53,489 bases of DNA, taken from NCBI GenBank assembly GCA_003233345.1, contig QILK01000011.1, positions 1 to 53,489 of the forward strand, read 5' to 3'. This document shows positions 6,120 through 15,311 of this stretch, one piece after another. The notes beneath the pieces were generated by a model. It was not told the DNA's origin. It did no database searches and worked only from the letters and a program-made list of their open reading frames with translations. The DNA comes from Gammaproteobacteria bacterium (lineage in GTDB: Bacteria > Pseudomonadota > Gammaproteobacteria > SZUA-21). The translations under genes and the position numbers were made by a program. Position 1 is the stretch's first letter. Every line of letters begins with the position of its first letter.

Positions 6120-7910
6120 TTACTTGATTAACCCAAATGACGGATCAGAGATAATAAATTTTTTGTCGTCCGGGTACTCGACACTAAACTTAAACGGTAT
6201 CTTGATTTTTTCGCCAGGTTTAGGCTCAAATTTCCATTCGACAAATTTGGTCTTGTTAATCTTAATGTTTTTGGTATCGCCTTTGACCCGGGGCTGAATC
6301 AGTGTCACTTTCAATTTCTCGTTATTCGAAATAGGCAACTGATCCCAAATAACCAAATCGAGTTTTTGTTGCTTATTATTGGTAATCTCCATCAAATATT
6401 CATACTCAATTTTGTTGGACTTGCTAAACACTCCTTCTTTATCTTTATGCTTTTTGATAAATTTATACTCGACCTTAACCCCTTCGTCGACACCTAAAAA
6501 AGTCCAGAAAGTCTCATTGGGTGCCACACTTTTTATTTTTGCATGGGCAACAAAACTATTATCGAGAAATATATTGGTTTTTCCACTAATAAACGGATAA
6601 CCAGTATCATTTTTTACCTGTGCTTTCAAATAGGCAAATTTTGACTGTTTGGGCGTTGCCGAATAACGAAATTTTGCTTTGAATTTTTTATTCATAATGG
6701 TGACTTTATGAGAATTATTGTCACTCTTGACCGTATATTTTTCCTTGATTTGAAACACGACGGACGTGGCCTTGGTAGCCACACGAGCCTTGCTGACCAT
6801 TAATCTGCCGCGTATCAAATCATTTGGCCTCGTTGCGTTGCGCAGTCCACTCCTATTTGCAGCTTGCTCCTCAAACATATTTTTTTTATCTAACACCACA
6901 GATTCGCTCGGTGCAGATTTAGAGATGGTAGCGGGTTCTCGTATTGGCTGCACCCTATTTAGACTGATCCGCCAGGGATTCATTTTTGGCGGTTGACCAC
7001 CAACATTGGGTCGCGCGGTTGATAACTGTACTTGAATATCATTCCAATCTTCGCCGGTGTTCTGACGGATAACCGCATTATAGGTTAATTCCATTTCCTT
7101 GCTATTACTCAACACCCGCAGATCATATACCGGATACCAGGCAGGGCCCATTACAATATAAGAAAGCTTTAGTTCAATGGGTCCTGGTCGTTTAACAATA
7201 ATCACCGCTTTAACTTGTTTCCGCGATTTATTGCGTTGACCACCCATTGCCACCAGCTCCCTTGTCAGTTTGTCGATTTTCTTTTGCAACTCTCGAAGTT
7301 TACGTTGCTCAAGACGCAGTTCCTTATCTAACGCTGCAAACCGCTGGCGATAAAAATCGACCATACGAATCCATTTATTGGGATCCAGTTGCGGCGAATG
7401 CGTTGATTTTTGACTTGCGGTTGTCAGCTTTTTACTGATATTAGTCACAAAATTCTTTTCCGACTTGGCATTGCTAATCTTATCGTTGATATCGGTTTTA
7501 ACGTCTAGAAGAGTTTGCAATTCAGCTTTGTGTTTACGTATCCTCTCATCGGGGACCACTGAATAATATTCGGTTTTATATTTCACATCATTGAGTATGA
7601 CCGCGCCAGTACCATCTACCTGTACACTATTTTGATTAATACTGTTTGGGAGGTTATCAAACAATACGGTATATTTTCCCGGTAAAAAATGTTGGGTCAT
7701 TTTCCGGGTAACCTGGGCTCGATCCAAATAGACGGTGACCGCTGAAATTTCAGTCTGGGCACGGACTTCATTGGGTGTCTGTATTACTTTACTTTCCAGT
7801 GACGTCGGCGGCTTCTTCGCTGATTTTTCTGAATGGGGAGCAGCAATAAGTCCTAGCGGCATTAAAAGGGTTAGCCATAAAAAATAATTCCCAAGCAATG
7901 TTAGTTTCAT
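6120..7910 (-). CDS. DUF4139-domain exported protein (MuiA-like)
   Basis: The 596-aa protein begins with a signal peptide (MKLTLLGNYFLWLTLLMP, then an Ala-rich cleavage region). An N-terminal DUF4140-like beta segment with AVTVYLDRAQVTRK follows, then a coiled coil around ALDKELRLEQRKLRELQKK. The long C-terminal DUF4139 beta domain starts near LSYIVMGPAWYPVYDLR. The family is known as mucoidy-inhibitor-like, but its molecular role is unclear; it probably acts in the envelope. I start at ATG 7910, which has GAGGATAACTTA upstream and puts the signal peptide at the N terminus; the frame to 7955 would bury it. It appears monocistronic. Confidence 0.82.
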   Translation of the reverse strand: MKLTLLGNYFLWLTLLMPLGLIAAPHSEKSAKKPPTSLESKVIQTPNEVRAQTEISAVTVYLDRAQVTRKMTQHFLPGKYTVLFDNLPNSINQNSVQVDGTGAVILNDVKYKTEYYSVVPDERIRKHKAELQTLLDVKTDINDKISNAKSEKNFVTNISKKLTTASQKSTHSPQLDPNKWIRMVDFYRQRFAALDKELRLEQRKLRELQKKIDKLTRELVAMGGQRNKSRKQVKAVIIVKRPGPIELKLSYIVMGPAWYPVYDLRVLSNSKEMELTYNAVIRQNTGEDWNDIQVQLSTARPNVGGQPPKMNPWRISLNRVQPIREPATISKSAPSESVVLDKKNMFEEQAANRSGLRNATRPNDLIRGRLMVSKARVATKATSVVFQIKEKYTVKSDNNSHKVTIMNKKFKAKFRYSATPKQSKFAYLKAQVKNDTGYPFISGKTNIFLDNSFVAHAKIKSVAPNETFWTFLGVDEGVKVEYKFIKKHKDKEGVFSKSNKIEYEYLMEITNNKQQKLDLVIWDQLPISNNEKLKVTLIQPRVKGDTKNIKINKTKFVEWKFEPKPGEKIKIPFKFSVEYPDDKKFIISDPSFGLIK

Positions 7911-8081
7911 TAAGTTATCCTCGTTATTTTTCTTGTTACGATATCCTATTGCCATAGAAAAAATGTCAATAAAATGTAAAATTTTGTTAATTTTTTTTCA
8001 AATTAAAACTTAGAAACTTAGATGTCCCCAGGAATATAGTACTTGGTATCTCAATCCGGGTGCGGATAACGGCGCTTTAAA

Positions 8082-10346
8082 CTACTTTCCAGAGTGCAAA
8101 AGACTAGCTAGTCCAGCTTCTTCAAAAGCATGATACATAATACTACGAACCTGATGACAATGCTCCTGCACTAAAACCTGTTCGAGCAAATAGCGGGCTT
8201 TTTTATAAGAAAAACTGCGTATCACCCATTTCACTCGGGCAATATTGCTGTTGGCCATACTCAGGCTACCGACGCCCATAGCCACTAGTAGCAAGGCCGC
8301 GATTGGATCACCAGCCATTTCACCACAAACACAAACGGGCTTGGCTTGCTTGACACCGGCGTCAACGACCAATTTTATCCCTCTGAGTACCGCTGGATTT
8401 AACGTATCATATAACTTGGCGACACGAGGATTATTGCGATCCACTGCCAATAAATATTGCGTCAGATCGTTGGAGCCAATGGAAAGAAAATCAACTCGCT
8501 TGGCAAAACTTTCAGCCAATAGCATTGCTGAAGGCACCTCGATCATGACGCCCACTTTGGGCGTCGCGATATCAGGGTGTTTGAGCTTTACTTCATATAA
8601 AGCGTTCTCATACAATGCCTGAGCTTCATCTAGCTCATCAAGATTGGAAAGCATTGGGAACATAATATTCATATTATTCAAGCCCAAAGAGGCTTTGAGT
8701 AACGCCTTAATCTGTGTCACCAGTATATCAGGATGATCAAGTGCGACTCGAATTCCGCGCCAACCAAGACTAGGGTTATCCTCTGCCACCGGCAAATAGG
8801 GCAACGGTTTATCACCGCCAACATCGATGGTACGAATATTAACCGACATGGGAGCATAGGCTTTTAAAATCTTATGGTACATTTCCTGTTGCTCTGATTC
8901 GGACGGAAAAGACTCCCTGACCATAAATAAAAACTCGGTACGATACAGCCCCACCCCATCTTCTGTTTCACTATGCGATATTGCCTCGTCTGCTAATAGT
9001 CCGGAGTTCACCATCAACGCCACTTTAAAACCATCGCTTGTTTCCGCCGGAAGGTTTCGTAACCCGCGCAACTCTTTCTTGAGCAATGACTCTTCTTTAA
9101 TTAAACGGGAATACTCGGTTTTAACAATCGCCGGTGGTTGCACATAAATTCTGCCCTGATAACCGTCGGCAATGACCTCACATTGATCCATCCATCCTAG
9201 TGATACATTGCTAGCACCCATCACTGCCGGTATGCCCATGGCTCGCGCCAGTATTGCAACGTGCGATGAATTTGATCCTCTGGCAGAAATGATACCGGCG
9301 ATTCGCTTTGATGGCACTTCGGCTAACTGCGTCGCACCAATTTCCTCGCCGACCAAAATCGTACGTTTGGGATATTTAATGGCCGGTGATTTTTCTGAGT
9401 GCAGTTTCCTGAATATGCGCAACCCGATTTCACGAATATCATCGGCTCTTTCACGCATATATTCGTCCTGTATTTTATCGAATTTTATTGTATGCTCGCG
9501 AATCGTGTCGCGTAATGCCGCTTGCGCCCAATTGCCTTTGCGAATTCGTTCGATTGTGCCGTTAACAAGTGTTTCGCTTCTTGCCAATAACACGTAAGCA
9601 TCAAACAGGGCATGATCTTCGCTTAAGAGTATATCGGCCAGACGTTCGCGCATTTGCTTTAATTCTTCACATACCTTTTCGACAGCTTCCTTAAAAACAT
9701 TGATTTCAAAATCAATATCGGTGATCTTGCGGTCGGGTACTGCATCAAAATCGGATGATGAATAAACCACATAAGCCGTACCAATTGCGACACCGGGAGC
9801 ACCGGCGATACAACTAAAATACTTTTCACTATGATGTTCCTGATCCGGGCCTGCGTTAGTGTCATTATAGAGTCGCCAGTGTGCTATCGCGCCCGCGAGC
9901 TGGGAACTGAGGGTAATCAGAAAAGCGACACTTTCTTCACGAAAACGTGTTTCTTCTGTTCTTTGTACGACCAGAACACCTAATACTTTACGTTGATAGA
10001 TGACCGGTACACCAAGGAACGCGTTATACTTATCTTCCCCTATGTTCGGCAAATACTTATAGCGGCTATCAAGCTTGGCGCTGGGAATATTTAAAGTCTC
10101 TGCGGTCGATACAACATAGCCTACCAGACCTTCATCGATGGGAAATCGTATATTTTCTGCTGCGTCGTCGTTCAGTCCGTCAGTTTTTCGGAGTACCAGC
10201 TGGTTGTTTTCTCTGTCCGTTAGATAAAATGACGCCGCATCAACTGGAAGGGACTTTTTAATTTTATCCACGACAATTGTCAGCACCTGATTAAAATCAC
10301 GCGCTGTATTTACCTCTTGAACAATCCGTCGAAGCACATCCAGCAT
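8082..10346 (-). CDS. ptsP: PEP-protein phosphotransferase, nitrogen PTS enzyme I
   Basis: The enzyme passes phosphate from phosphoenolpyruvate to NPr, starting the nitrogen-related PTS. At 754 aa it matches the family. It has an N-terminal GAF sensor (about 1-165), the enzyme-I N domain (about 175-300), and the swivelling domain with the phospho-His in GSNSSHVAILARAMGIPAVM. The TIM-barrel PEP-binding half has GLYRTEFLF, GGDKPLPYLP, SIGSNDLTQYLLAVDRNN and the catalytic Cys in CVCGEMAGDP. The GAF domain in known members senses glutamine or alpha-ketoglutarate. It lies 93 bp after rppH in the same direction, the conserved gammaproteobacterial order, and is probably cotranscribed with it. Confidence 0.96.
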   Translation of the reverse strand: MLDVLRRIVQEVNTARDFNQVLTIVVDKIKKSLPVDAASFYLTDRENNQLVLRKTDGLNDDAAENIRFPIDEGLVGYVVSTAETLNIPSAKLDSRYKYLPNIGEDKYNAFLGVPVIYQRKVLGVLVVQRTEETRFREESVAFLITLSSQLAGAIAHWRLYNDTNAGPDQEHHSEKYFSCIAGAPGVAIGTAYVVYSSSDFDAVPDRKITDIDFEINVFKEAVEKVCEELKQMRERLADILLSEDHALFDAYVLLARSETLVNGTIERIRKGNWAQAALRDTIREHTIKFDKIQDEYMRERADDIREIGLRIFRKLHSEKSPAIKYPKRTILVGEEIGATQLAEVPSKRIAGIISARGSNSSHVAILARAMGIPAVMGASNVSLGWMDQCEVIADGYQGRIYVQPPAIVKTEYSRLIKEESLLKKELRGLRNLPAETSDGFKVALMVNSGLLADEAISHSETEDGVGLYRTEFLFMVRESFPSESEQQEMYHKILKAYAPMSVNIRTIDVGGDKPLPYLPVAEDNPSLGWRGIRVALDHPDILVTQIKALLKASLGLNNMNIMFPMLSNLDELDEAQALYENALYEVKLKHPDIATPKVGVMIEVPSAMLLAESFAKRVDFLSIGSNDLTQYLLAVDRNNPRVAKLYDTLNPAVLRGIKLVVDAGVKQAKPVCVCGEMAGDPIAALLLVAMGVGSLSMANSNIARVKWVIRSFSYKKARYLLEQVLVQEHCHQVRSIMYHAFEEAGLASLLHSGK

Positions 10347-10439
10347 AGTCCGAAGCTCCTAAACTAATCCTGTGTTTCATTCCGTTGCTACCAACCCGAA
10401 AACTTCCGATATCACTTCCTTCTAAGATCTTTTTCGGTA

Positions 10440-10931
10440 CTACAGACTTGGTGTTTCTAATTTTGACAAATACGGTTCAAGTTCTTTAAGTGCCCTACGG
10501 TACACATTGTACTTGAATGAAACCACCTCCGATAGCGGATGCCAATAATCCACCCATCGCCACTGATCAAACTCTGGTTCCTTGCTGAGCTCCAAGTCCA
10601 CTTTTTTTTCAGAGGCGGTCAACAGCAATAAATACCAGATTTGCTTTTGCCCGATGCAAACAGGTTTTTTATCATGCCGTTGCAGATTTCGCGGTAACCG
10701 GTAGCGCAACCATTTATTTGTTCGCGCTAAAATTTTTACATGTTGTTTCTTCAGTCCGACTTCTTCCCCGAGTTCCCGATATAAAGCCTCTTCCAACGAC
10801 TCTCTAGATTCGACACCGCCTTGTGGGAATTGCCACGCATCTTGACCCGCACGACGCGCCCATAACAGCCCGCCATCGCTGTTACTTAATATAATTCCAA
10901 TGTTCGATCTGAAACCGTTTTGATCTATCAC
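10440..10931 (-). CDS. rppH: RNA pyrophosphohydrolase
   Basis: The Nudix hydrolase removes pyrophosphate from 5' triphosphate RNA and so triggers RNase E decay. The 163-aa protein shows the full Nudix box in [20 protein letters not shown] plus VGL, an N-terminal [17 protein letters not shown] typical of RppH, and the [16 protein letters not shown] segment conserved in this subfamily. It heads the leftward rppH-ptsP unit. The HAD phosphatase at 11318 is divergent across a 386-bp region holding a 22-bp direct repeat. Confidence 0.95.
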   Translation of the reverse strand: MIDQNGFRSNIGIILSNSDGGLLWARRAGQDAWQFPQGGVESRESLEEALYRELGEEVGLKKQHVKILARTNKWLRYRLPRNLQRHDKKPVCIGQKQIWYLLLLTASEKKVDLELSKEPEFDQWRWVDYWHPLSEVVSFKYNVYRRALKELEPYLSKLETPSL

Positions 10932-11317
10932 TTATATACCAAATGCTTTTGCTTATGCGACAGTTTATTTTTTCACAGATTGGGGTATCCAATCAAACGA
11001 TAAAGCGCTGATTAAGCAAATATTTTGTAAATTAACTGAATATTTCTCACCAGCCATAAATTAATGCCTATTTTCCACAACTTTTAAGTAGGTTAAAAGA
11101 TTGATTTGTATAAATACCACAAAAATAATCGTATCGATTTGTAAAAATACCACAAAATATTCAACTGTTAATCCACCAATAGCCTTATTGACGGACGGAA
11201 TAAATTTTTGATAACCGTATAGTTCAGGCGAAATCTGTATTATGATTCCAACTGCTTGCCGCATTCCAAGCAGGACGTCGATAACAATTTTAAGCAATCA
11301 AAAAGAACCGAATCATT
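10932..11317. other. Divergent intergenic region upstream of rppH and the HAD gene
   Basis: There is no gene here. The region holds both promoters and one notable element, a 22-bp direct repeat (listed separately). The rest is AT-rich with no recognised RNA or riboswitch. Confidence 0.4.
11103..11157 (-). repeat. Imperfect 22-bp direct repeat, possible operator
   Basis: Two copies that differ at one base lie at 11103-11124 and 11136-11157: GATTTGTA(T/A)AAATACCACAAAA in plus-strand sense. They step 33 bp, three helical turns, so a dimeric regulator could bind both on one face. They sit between divergent rppH and HAD genes, nearer the HAD start. No regulator is identified. Confidence 0.45.
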
Positions 11318-11974
11318 ATGAAACTAGCAATCTTTGACCTGGACAATACCCTGCTTGCGGGTGATAGCGATTATCTTTGGGGGCAATTTCTGGCAGAAAA
11401 ACAAATTGTTGATAGCGACTATTACCAACAACGCAATGAGTTTTTCTACGACCAATATAAAAAAGGTACGCTGGATATTCTTGAATTTCTAGATTTTCAG
11501 CTTGAACCCCTAACTCGATTTACCATGATAGAGTTAAATCAGTTACATAATGAATTTATGGAATCGGAAATCTCAAAAATAATTTTACCCAAAGCCATCG
11601 AACTTATAAACAAGCACAAAGCCCAGGATCACGCTGTCATGATCATTACCGCAACCAACAGCTTTGTTACTGGGCCAATCGCAAACGCATTGGGAATCGA
11701 CACGCTGATCGCAACCGAACCTGAAATCGTCAATAATCGTTACACCGGAAAAGTAAGTGGAACACCCTGCTTTCAGCAAGGCAAAGTCGAACGCTTTAAT
11801 CACTGGCTTAACGCCATCAACGTTGCCTGCGACGCAACCTGGTTTTACTCAGACTCCCACAATGATATTCCGTTGCTTGAAAAAGTGACAACAGCAGTGG
11901 CTGTCGACCCTGACGACAAGTTGTCCGCCTACGCAAAATCAAAAGGATGGGAAGAAATCAGCCTGAGAAATTAA
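11318..11974 (+). CDS. HAD-superfamily subclass IB phosphatase
   Basis: The 218-aa cytosolic hydrolase resembles SerB/CicA-type phosphatases. Motif I is FDLDNTLL (catalytic aspartates in DxD), motif II lies in MIITATNS, a Lys sits in FQQGKVERF, and motif IV is YSDSHNDIPLLE. The cap insert lies between motif I and II, as in subclass IB. The substrate is a small phosphoester; phosphoserine or a histidinol-type phosphate are possible but not decided by sequence. A homologous HAD gene is often found beside rppH-ptsP in gammaproteobacteria. Expression may be linked to the direct repeat upstream. Confidence 0.88.
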   Translation: MKLAIFDLDNTLLAGDSDYLWGQFLAEKQIVDSDYYQQRNEFFYDQYKKGTLDILEFLDFQLEPLTRFTMIELNQLHNEFMESEISKIILPKAIELINKHKAQDHAVMIITATNSFVTGPIANALGIDTLIATEPEIVNNRYTGKVSGTPCFQQGKVERFNHWLNAINVACDATWFYSDSHNDIPLLEKVTTAVAVDPDDKLSAYAKSKGWEEISLRN

Positions 11975-12078
11975 CCCTAAACAGCCGACATTATGCTTTT
12001 ATTGGTGCTACACTGGATTAATCGTCATCCTTAATAAATAATTTTAATAACAGCTTACAAGTAAATAATAGAAAACTA

Positions 12079-13623
12079 ATGGCAAAAAATAACCACGCAA
12101 AAACCTTGAGCGATCATTTTTTAATTCGCATGGACGATGAACTCAGCCAATGGTTTAACGACTGGTGGAAAAAATTTAGTCAGGGCGAATTGATCGCAGA
12201 ACACCCTCCCGGCATTTTGTATAAGACATTAGGTAGTCATACAGTCGCACTGCCTGACACTTTGCCTCTGGCATCGCTGGCAAATGAAGGGTCAATGTGC
12301 GCCCGATTTGATGAAACCGGTTCGCTCCAAGAATACGGTCTCTGGACTCCGCAAAATCACTGCTGGGAACCCTTGGGAAAATCCATTATCGAAGCGGTAA
12401 TTTACTACCACCTTAGCTTGGCATGTTCGGAAAACCTGTTCTCACATTCTGCCGAAACAGATAACAAGCTATCCCTTGCCCCACTTTCTCTTAAGGCCTG
12501 CGCAATTAATATTGGCTCCGGCATTGTTAGTGATGTGGAGGAACTCTGTAACAAAGAACCCGAATATGCTGTTGACGTGCTCGCGAACGCCATTCAAAAC
12601 CTGGCCAAAAAAAGTGCTGATTCTTTTCGCAACATGACTGACGAATATGACACTGATTTTATTAACAGCGCACAAAGGCTTTTATCTGAACCAATCAAGG
12701 AAAAGCTAAGCGAAAATTTTGCCCAGTGGCTAGTCGATACCATTGCTGAGAAAAAATCAGATAAGAAGCTTAAACTGGCTTTTAAAAAACTGTCAGCCGA
12801 CCCAGATTTCAATAAAATTGAGCAGGCAATCACCCTAAACTGTGATCACAGCAAAGGTAAGAAAGACTTGTTTACTCATGCGATCAAAGACTTGCTTAGC
12901 GACCCCGGTTCACATGTGGTGGATACCGATTCAAACCAGGAGAAATTTCAGGCTGATCTACTTAAAGAGATAAAGTTTTTCTGGAAGTTATTACGCAACA
13001 GAATCGATACGTTACCTCCCTTTAACGAACTCAAAAAAAAGCAAGGCGTAGCGCTGCTCGAAGTACTTTTTAACCATGGGATCTGTACTGAGGCAGTCAT
13101 TCATGAACTGTCTGGATTTTTAGTTGATGAAGAACTTAATTTATCAGACGCTGAAAAAAGTCAGATAGAAAATATTGTTTACACGCAAAAGCATAACTTG
13201 ATTGCGCTACTGACACAGCCAGCATCCGTTATTGATCAAAGCCAGTTTAACCATTCACTCGCGCAATTTATCGAAACACTGCATAAACAACCGGCCGCGC
13301 TGAGCTGCAAACACCTGCTGTCCAGATCACAACTGACATCCTTCGAAAACCTGATTTCCACTGACAATGCTAATCCGGAAATAATCAAGGGCCTGCTCGA
13401 TGCAAGTGGCCAGCAATTTTCTGCTTACTGGTCTGAGGTCGCTAAAAACGCCGTTTCGGCACAAAATTATCTTGAGGCTTATCATGGGTATTACTTGGCA
13501 GGCTGGGATATGTGCGCAGGGGAAAACAATCAATCGTATATTGATGATATTATATCAGTCGCAAGAAAAGGTGGTTTCGCCTGTTGGGATAAACTGGCAT
13601 CCTGGCACAAGCAATCAGACTAA
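12079..13623 (+). CDS. Large hypothetical protein, mostly helical (514 aa)
   Basis: I cannot place this protein. It begins MAKNNHAKTLSDHFLIRMDD, has an N-terminal alpha/beta part with Trp-rich QWFNDWWKKF (about residues 25-34) and LWTPQNHCWEPLG (about 95-107), and then a long helical region to the end. There is no signal peptide, membrane segment or nucleotide-binding motif. Coding character is clear: one long frame and base use like its neighbours. It reads in the same direction as the HAD gene 104 bp upstream and ends just before a REP/BIME element. It may be a lineage-specific protein. Confidence 0.7.
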   Translation: MAKNNHAKTLSDHFLIRMDDELSQWFNDWWKKFSQGELIAEHPPGILYKTLGSHTVALPDTLPLASLANEGSMCARFDETGSLQEYGLWTPQNHCWEPLGKSIIEAVIYYHLSLACSENLFSHSAETDNKLSLAPLSLKACAINIGSGIVSDVEELCNKEPEYAVDVLANAIQNLAKKSADSFRNMTDEYDTDFINSAQRLLSEPIKEKLSENFAQWLVDTIAEKKSDKKLKLAFKKLSADPDFNKIEQAITLNCDHSKGKKDLFTHAIKDLLSDPGSHVVDTDSNQEKFQADLLKEIKFFWKLLRNRIDTLPPFNELKKKQGVALLEVLFNHGICTEAVIHELSGFLVDEELNLSDAEKSQIENIVYTQKHNLIALLTQPASVIDQSQFNHSLAQFIETLHKQPAALSCKHLLSRSQLTSFENLISTDNANPEIIKGLLDASGQQFSAYWSEVAKNAVSAQNYLEAYHGYYLAGWDMCAGENNQSYIDDIISVARKGGFACWDKLASWHKQSD

Positions 13624-13629
13624 AAGCGC

Positions 13630-13827
13630 ATAGCCCAGACTTCGCACAGAGAACGAACATCCTGTTTAGTCTTAGTCAGCTTCCGACTAACTTGCGCATA
13701 CGATTGTTTTAATTGAATTTTGAACCCTATTTTCTTTTTCCCGGCGTTCGCTACGCGAAGTCCGGGCTACGCACAAATTTGTTTTTATTTAATACTTGCC
13801 CAGTCTCTGCGCGAAGTTGGGGTTACC
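13630..13827. repeat. BIME-like REP pair plus a third degenerate REP
   Basis: A degenerate REP in one orientation (13631-13655) faces a well-preserved one in the other (13740-13770). A third, degenerate copy follows at 13799-13827 after the linker AAATTTGTTTTTATTTAATA. The whole block, linkers included, matches the block at 19056-19264 closely, so it moved or was duplicated as a unit. It separates the 514-aa orphan from the DsrC-like gene. Confidence 0.8.
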
Positions 13828-13843
13828 TAATCCAGAATTTTCA

Positions 13844-13862
13844 GCTATATTTTCTATATAGC
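13844..13862. promoter_or_regulatory. Small hairpin before the DsrC-like gene
   Basis: GCTATAT and ATATAGC pair around TTTCT. It lies 23 bases before the start codon, close to the likely promoter or 5' leader, and could be an operator dyad or an mRNA hairpin. It is AT-rich and may be chance. Confidence 0.3.
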
Positions 13863-13885
13863 CATATTAATTGAGGAAAATATAA

Positions 13886-14242
13886 ATGTCTGAAATTATG
13901 CACCACATTTTATATAGTGATCGCGACCCTAATGGACATATGTTTAATCTTGACGACTGGTCAGAATCTATTGCATATAAACTGGCAAACGATATTAATC
14001 TATCAATAGATGAATCACATATCAAAATCTTAGTAACACTCAGATCACACTACAAGGAGCATGGTCCCTGGAAAGCCGCGAGAGAAGTACTTAAGCTATT
14101 GGAAACTTGCATCACCAGTGCACACCCGAGAAAAGTGCTATATCAGATGTTTCCCGGAGGGCCGGTTAAACGAACCTGTTATCTGGCCGGATTACCACAA
14201 CCCGCAGATTGTGAAGATATGTCATTTGGCACCTCACAATAA
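13886..14242 (+). CDS. DsrC/TusE-family sulfur-carrier-like protein with extended C terminus
   Basis: DsrC/TusE proteins carry sulfur as persulfide or trisulfide on C-terminal cysteines. The 118-aa protein has the family's HGPWKAAREVLK helix and the ending FPGGPVKRTCYLAGLPQPAD with Cys98 and Cys109. The ten residues between the two cysteines match the CysB-CysA spacing of true DsrC. Unlike true DsrC, where CysA is the next-to-last residue, nine residues (EDMSFGTSQ) follow Cys109. It may be a DsrC-related or regulatory homologue rather than the dissimilatory partner; no dsrAB or tusBCD genes are nearby. GAGGAAAATATAA precedes the ATG. The ParA-like gene is convergent, one base away. Confidence 0.85.
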   Translation: MSEIMHHILYSDRDPNGHMFNLDDWSESIAYKLANDINLSIDESHIKILVTLRSHYKEHGPWKAAREVLKLLETCITSAHPRKVLYQMFPGGPVKRTCYLAGLPQPADCEDMSFGTSQ

Positions 14243-14243
14243 C

Positions 14244-14918
14244 CTAACCAGTAGAGTGACGTAACGCTTCAGGCGTCTGTAACCACTCATAGAGATTTTT
14301 CCAATTTTCCCTGTCCACGTCGACATGGTTGGTAATGATTTCATGAATTCCGATACCATGCTCGGCCGCTCCAACGTAATATTGGGTGTCCCTAAGACTG
14401 GTCACAAAGGGCAATTTAATCGCTGACAGAAATTTGGTTAGCGATTTATAGGAATTGGTTTTCGCCTTAACACGGTTAGCAACGATACCTACCTTGATTC
14501 CCCTTTGCTTAACCTTGCCCTTTAGCAACAGTTCTTCAATAAAACGCGCCATTGCATGTACGTCTATTGATGATGGCATCACCGGAATAATAATTGAATT
14601 GACGTTTCGTAAATACTCTTGCAATTGCGCACTGCTAACACCGGCCGGCGCATCAATAATCACCTGCTGTGTTTCTGCTGGGATGCGTAAATACCAGGAT
14701 TTTGTCATTGTTGTTTTATGTTTTTCACAGGCATTAACACAGTGTACGGGTGGTTTGTCGCCACTACGCTGTCCTGCCCAGCGAACGCTGGATCCTTGAG
14801 GATCATAATCCAGCAGCGCCGTTACGACGCCTTCACAGGCATAATAACTGGCAAGGTTTGTCGCGATAGTCGTCTTACCACAACCGCCTTTTGGATTGAG
14901 CACTAGAATTCGATTCAT
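14244..14918 (-). CDS. ParA/MinD-family ATPase
   Basis: The 224-aa P-loop ATPase has the deviant Walker A KGGCGKTT (residues 10-17), with the signature Lys of ParA/MinD proteins, then DYDPQGS (Walker A') and VIIDAPAG (Walker B). Such ATPases position plasmids, chromosomes, carboxysomes or chemoreceptor arrays. There is no N-terminal DNA-binding domain and no ParB or parS-like partner next to it, so chromosomal orphan ParA is the safest call. It ends one base from the stop of the DsrC-like gene in a convergent layout. Confidence 0.88.
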   Translation of the reverse strand: MNRILVLNPKGGCGKTTIATNLASYYACEGVVTALLDYDPQGSSVRWAGQRSGDKPPVHCVNACEKHKTTMTKSWYLRIPAETQQVIIDAPAGVSSAQLQEYLRNVNSIIIPVMPSSIDVHAMARFIEELLLKGKVKQRGIKVGIVANRVKAKTNSYKSLTKFLSAIKLPFVTSLRDTQYYVGAAEHGIGIHEIITNHVDVDRENWKNLYEWLQTPEALRHSTG

Positions 14919-15311
14919 ATATTTTTAAGGGTTTTTATCTTTCCCGACTATTTATTCTTTTGATTATAATAGCGAAAAGAACAAAATAACATGCTTATGT
15001 TTCCTGGATTAATGTACACATTATTTGCGGTTATATCCTTACACTAAGTTAAAACTGACATTTCATTAACAGCAGTAAGTAGTTAAACGCCTGGCAAGCA
15101 ATTATGGGTTAGACAGGCACCATACAGTCAGTGTTATAACTATAGAAATCACTATAAATATTCTAGCGTGGAAGTGCGCTCTGCCTATTCAAGTGGGCTA
15201 GTGTTGATCACATTATTGACTATACTAGGAACTGATATTTTTAAGATCTGACATTTTTAATCTAGACATTATTGTCTCTCTATTCTATTAGTTGCAAAAA
15301 GGATACCCATC
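14919..15311. other. Divergent intergenic region with tandem 16-mers
   Basis: No gene. Two abutting 16-mers, CTGATATTTTTAAGAT (15232-15247) and CTGACATTTTTAATCT (15248-15263), match at 13 positions; a weaker third follows. They sit 50-80 bases before the DsrE-like start and could be regulator sites. Nothing else is recognised. Confidence 0.35.

Noticed and set aside
11061-11297. Minus-strand open frame between rppH and the HAD gene
   Set aside because: No ribosome-binding site, unlike any family, and it reads through the direct repeats. Better explained as promoter DNA.
14244-14918. Plasmid or chromosome partition locus
   Set aside because: No parB or parS-like repeats adjoin the ParA-like gene; its neighbours are metabolic.
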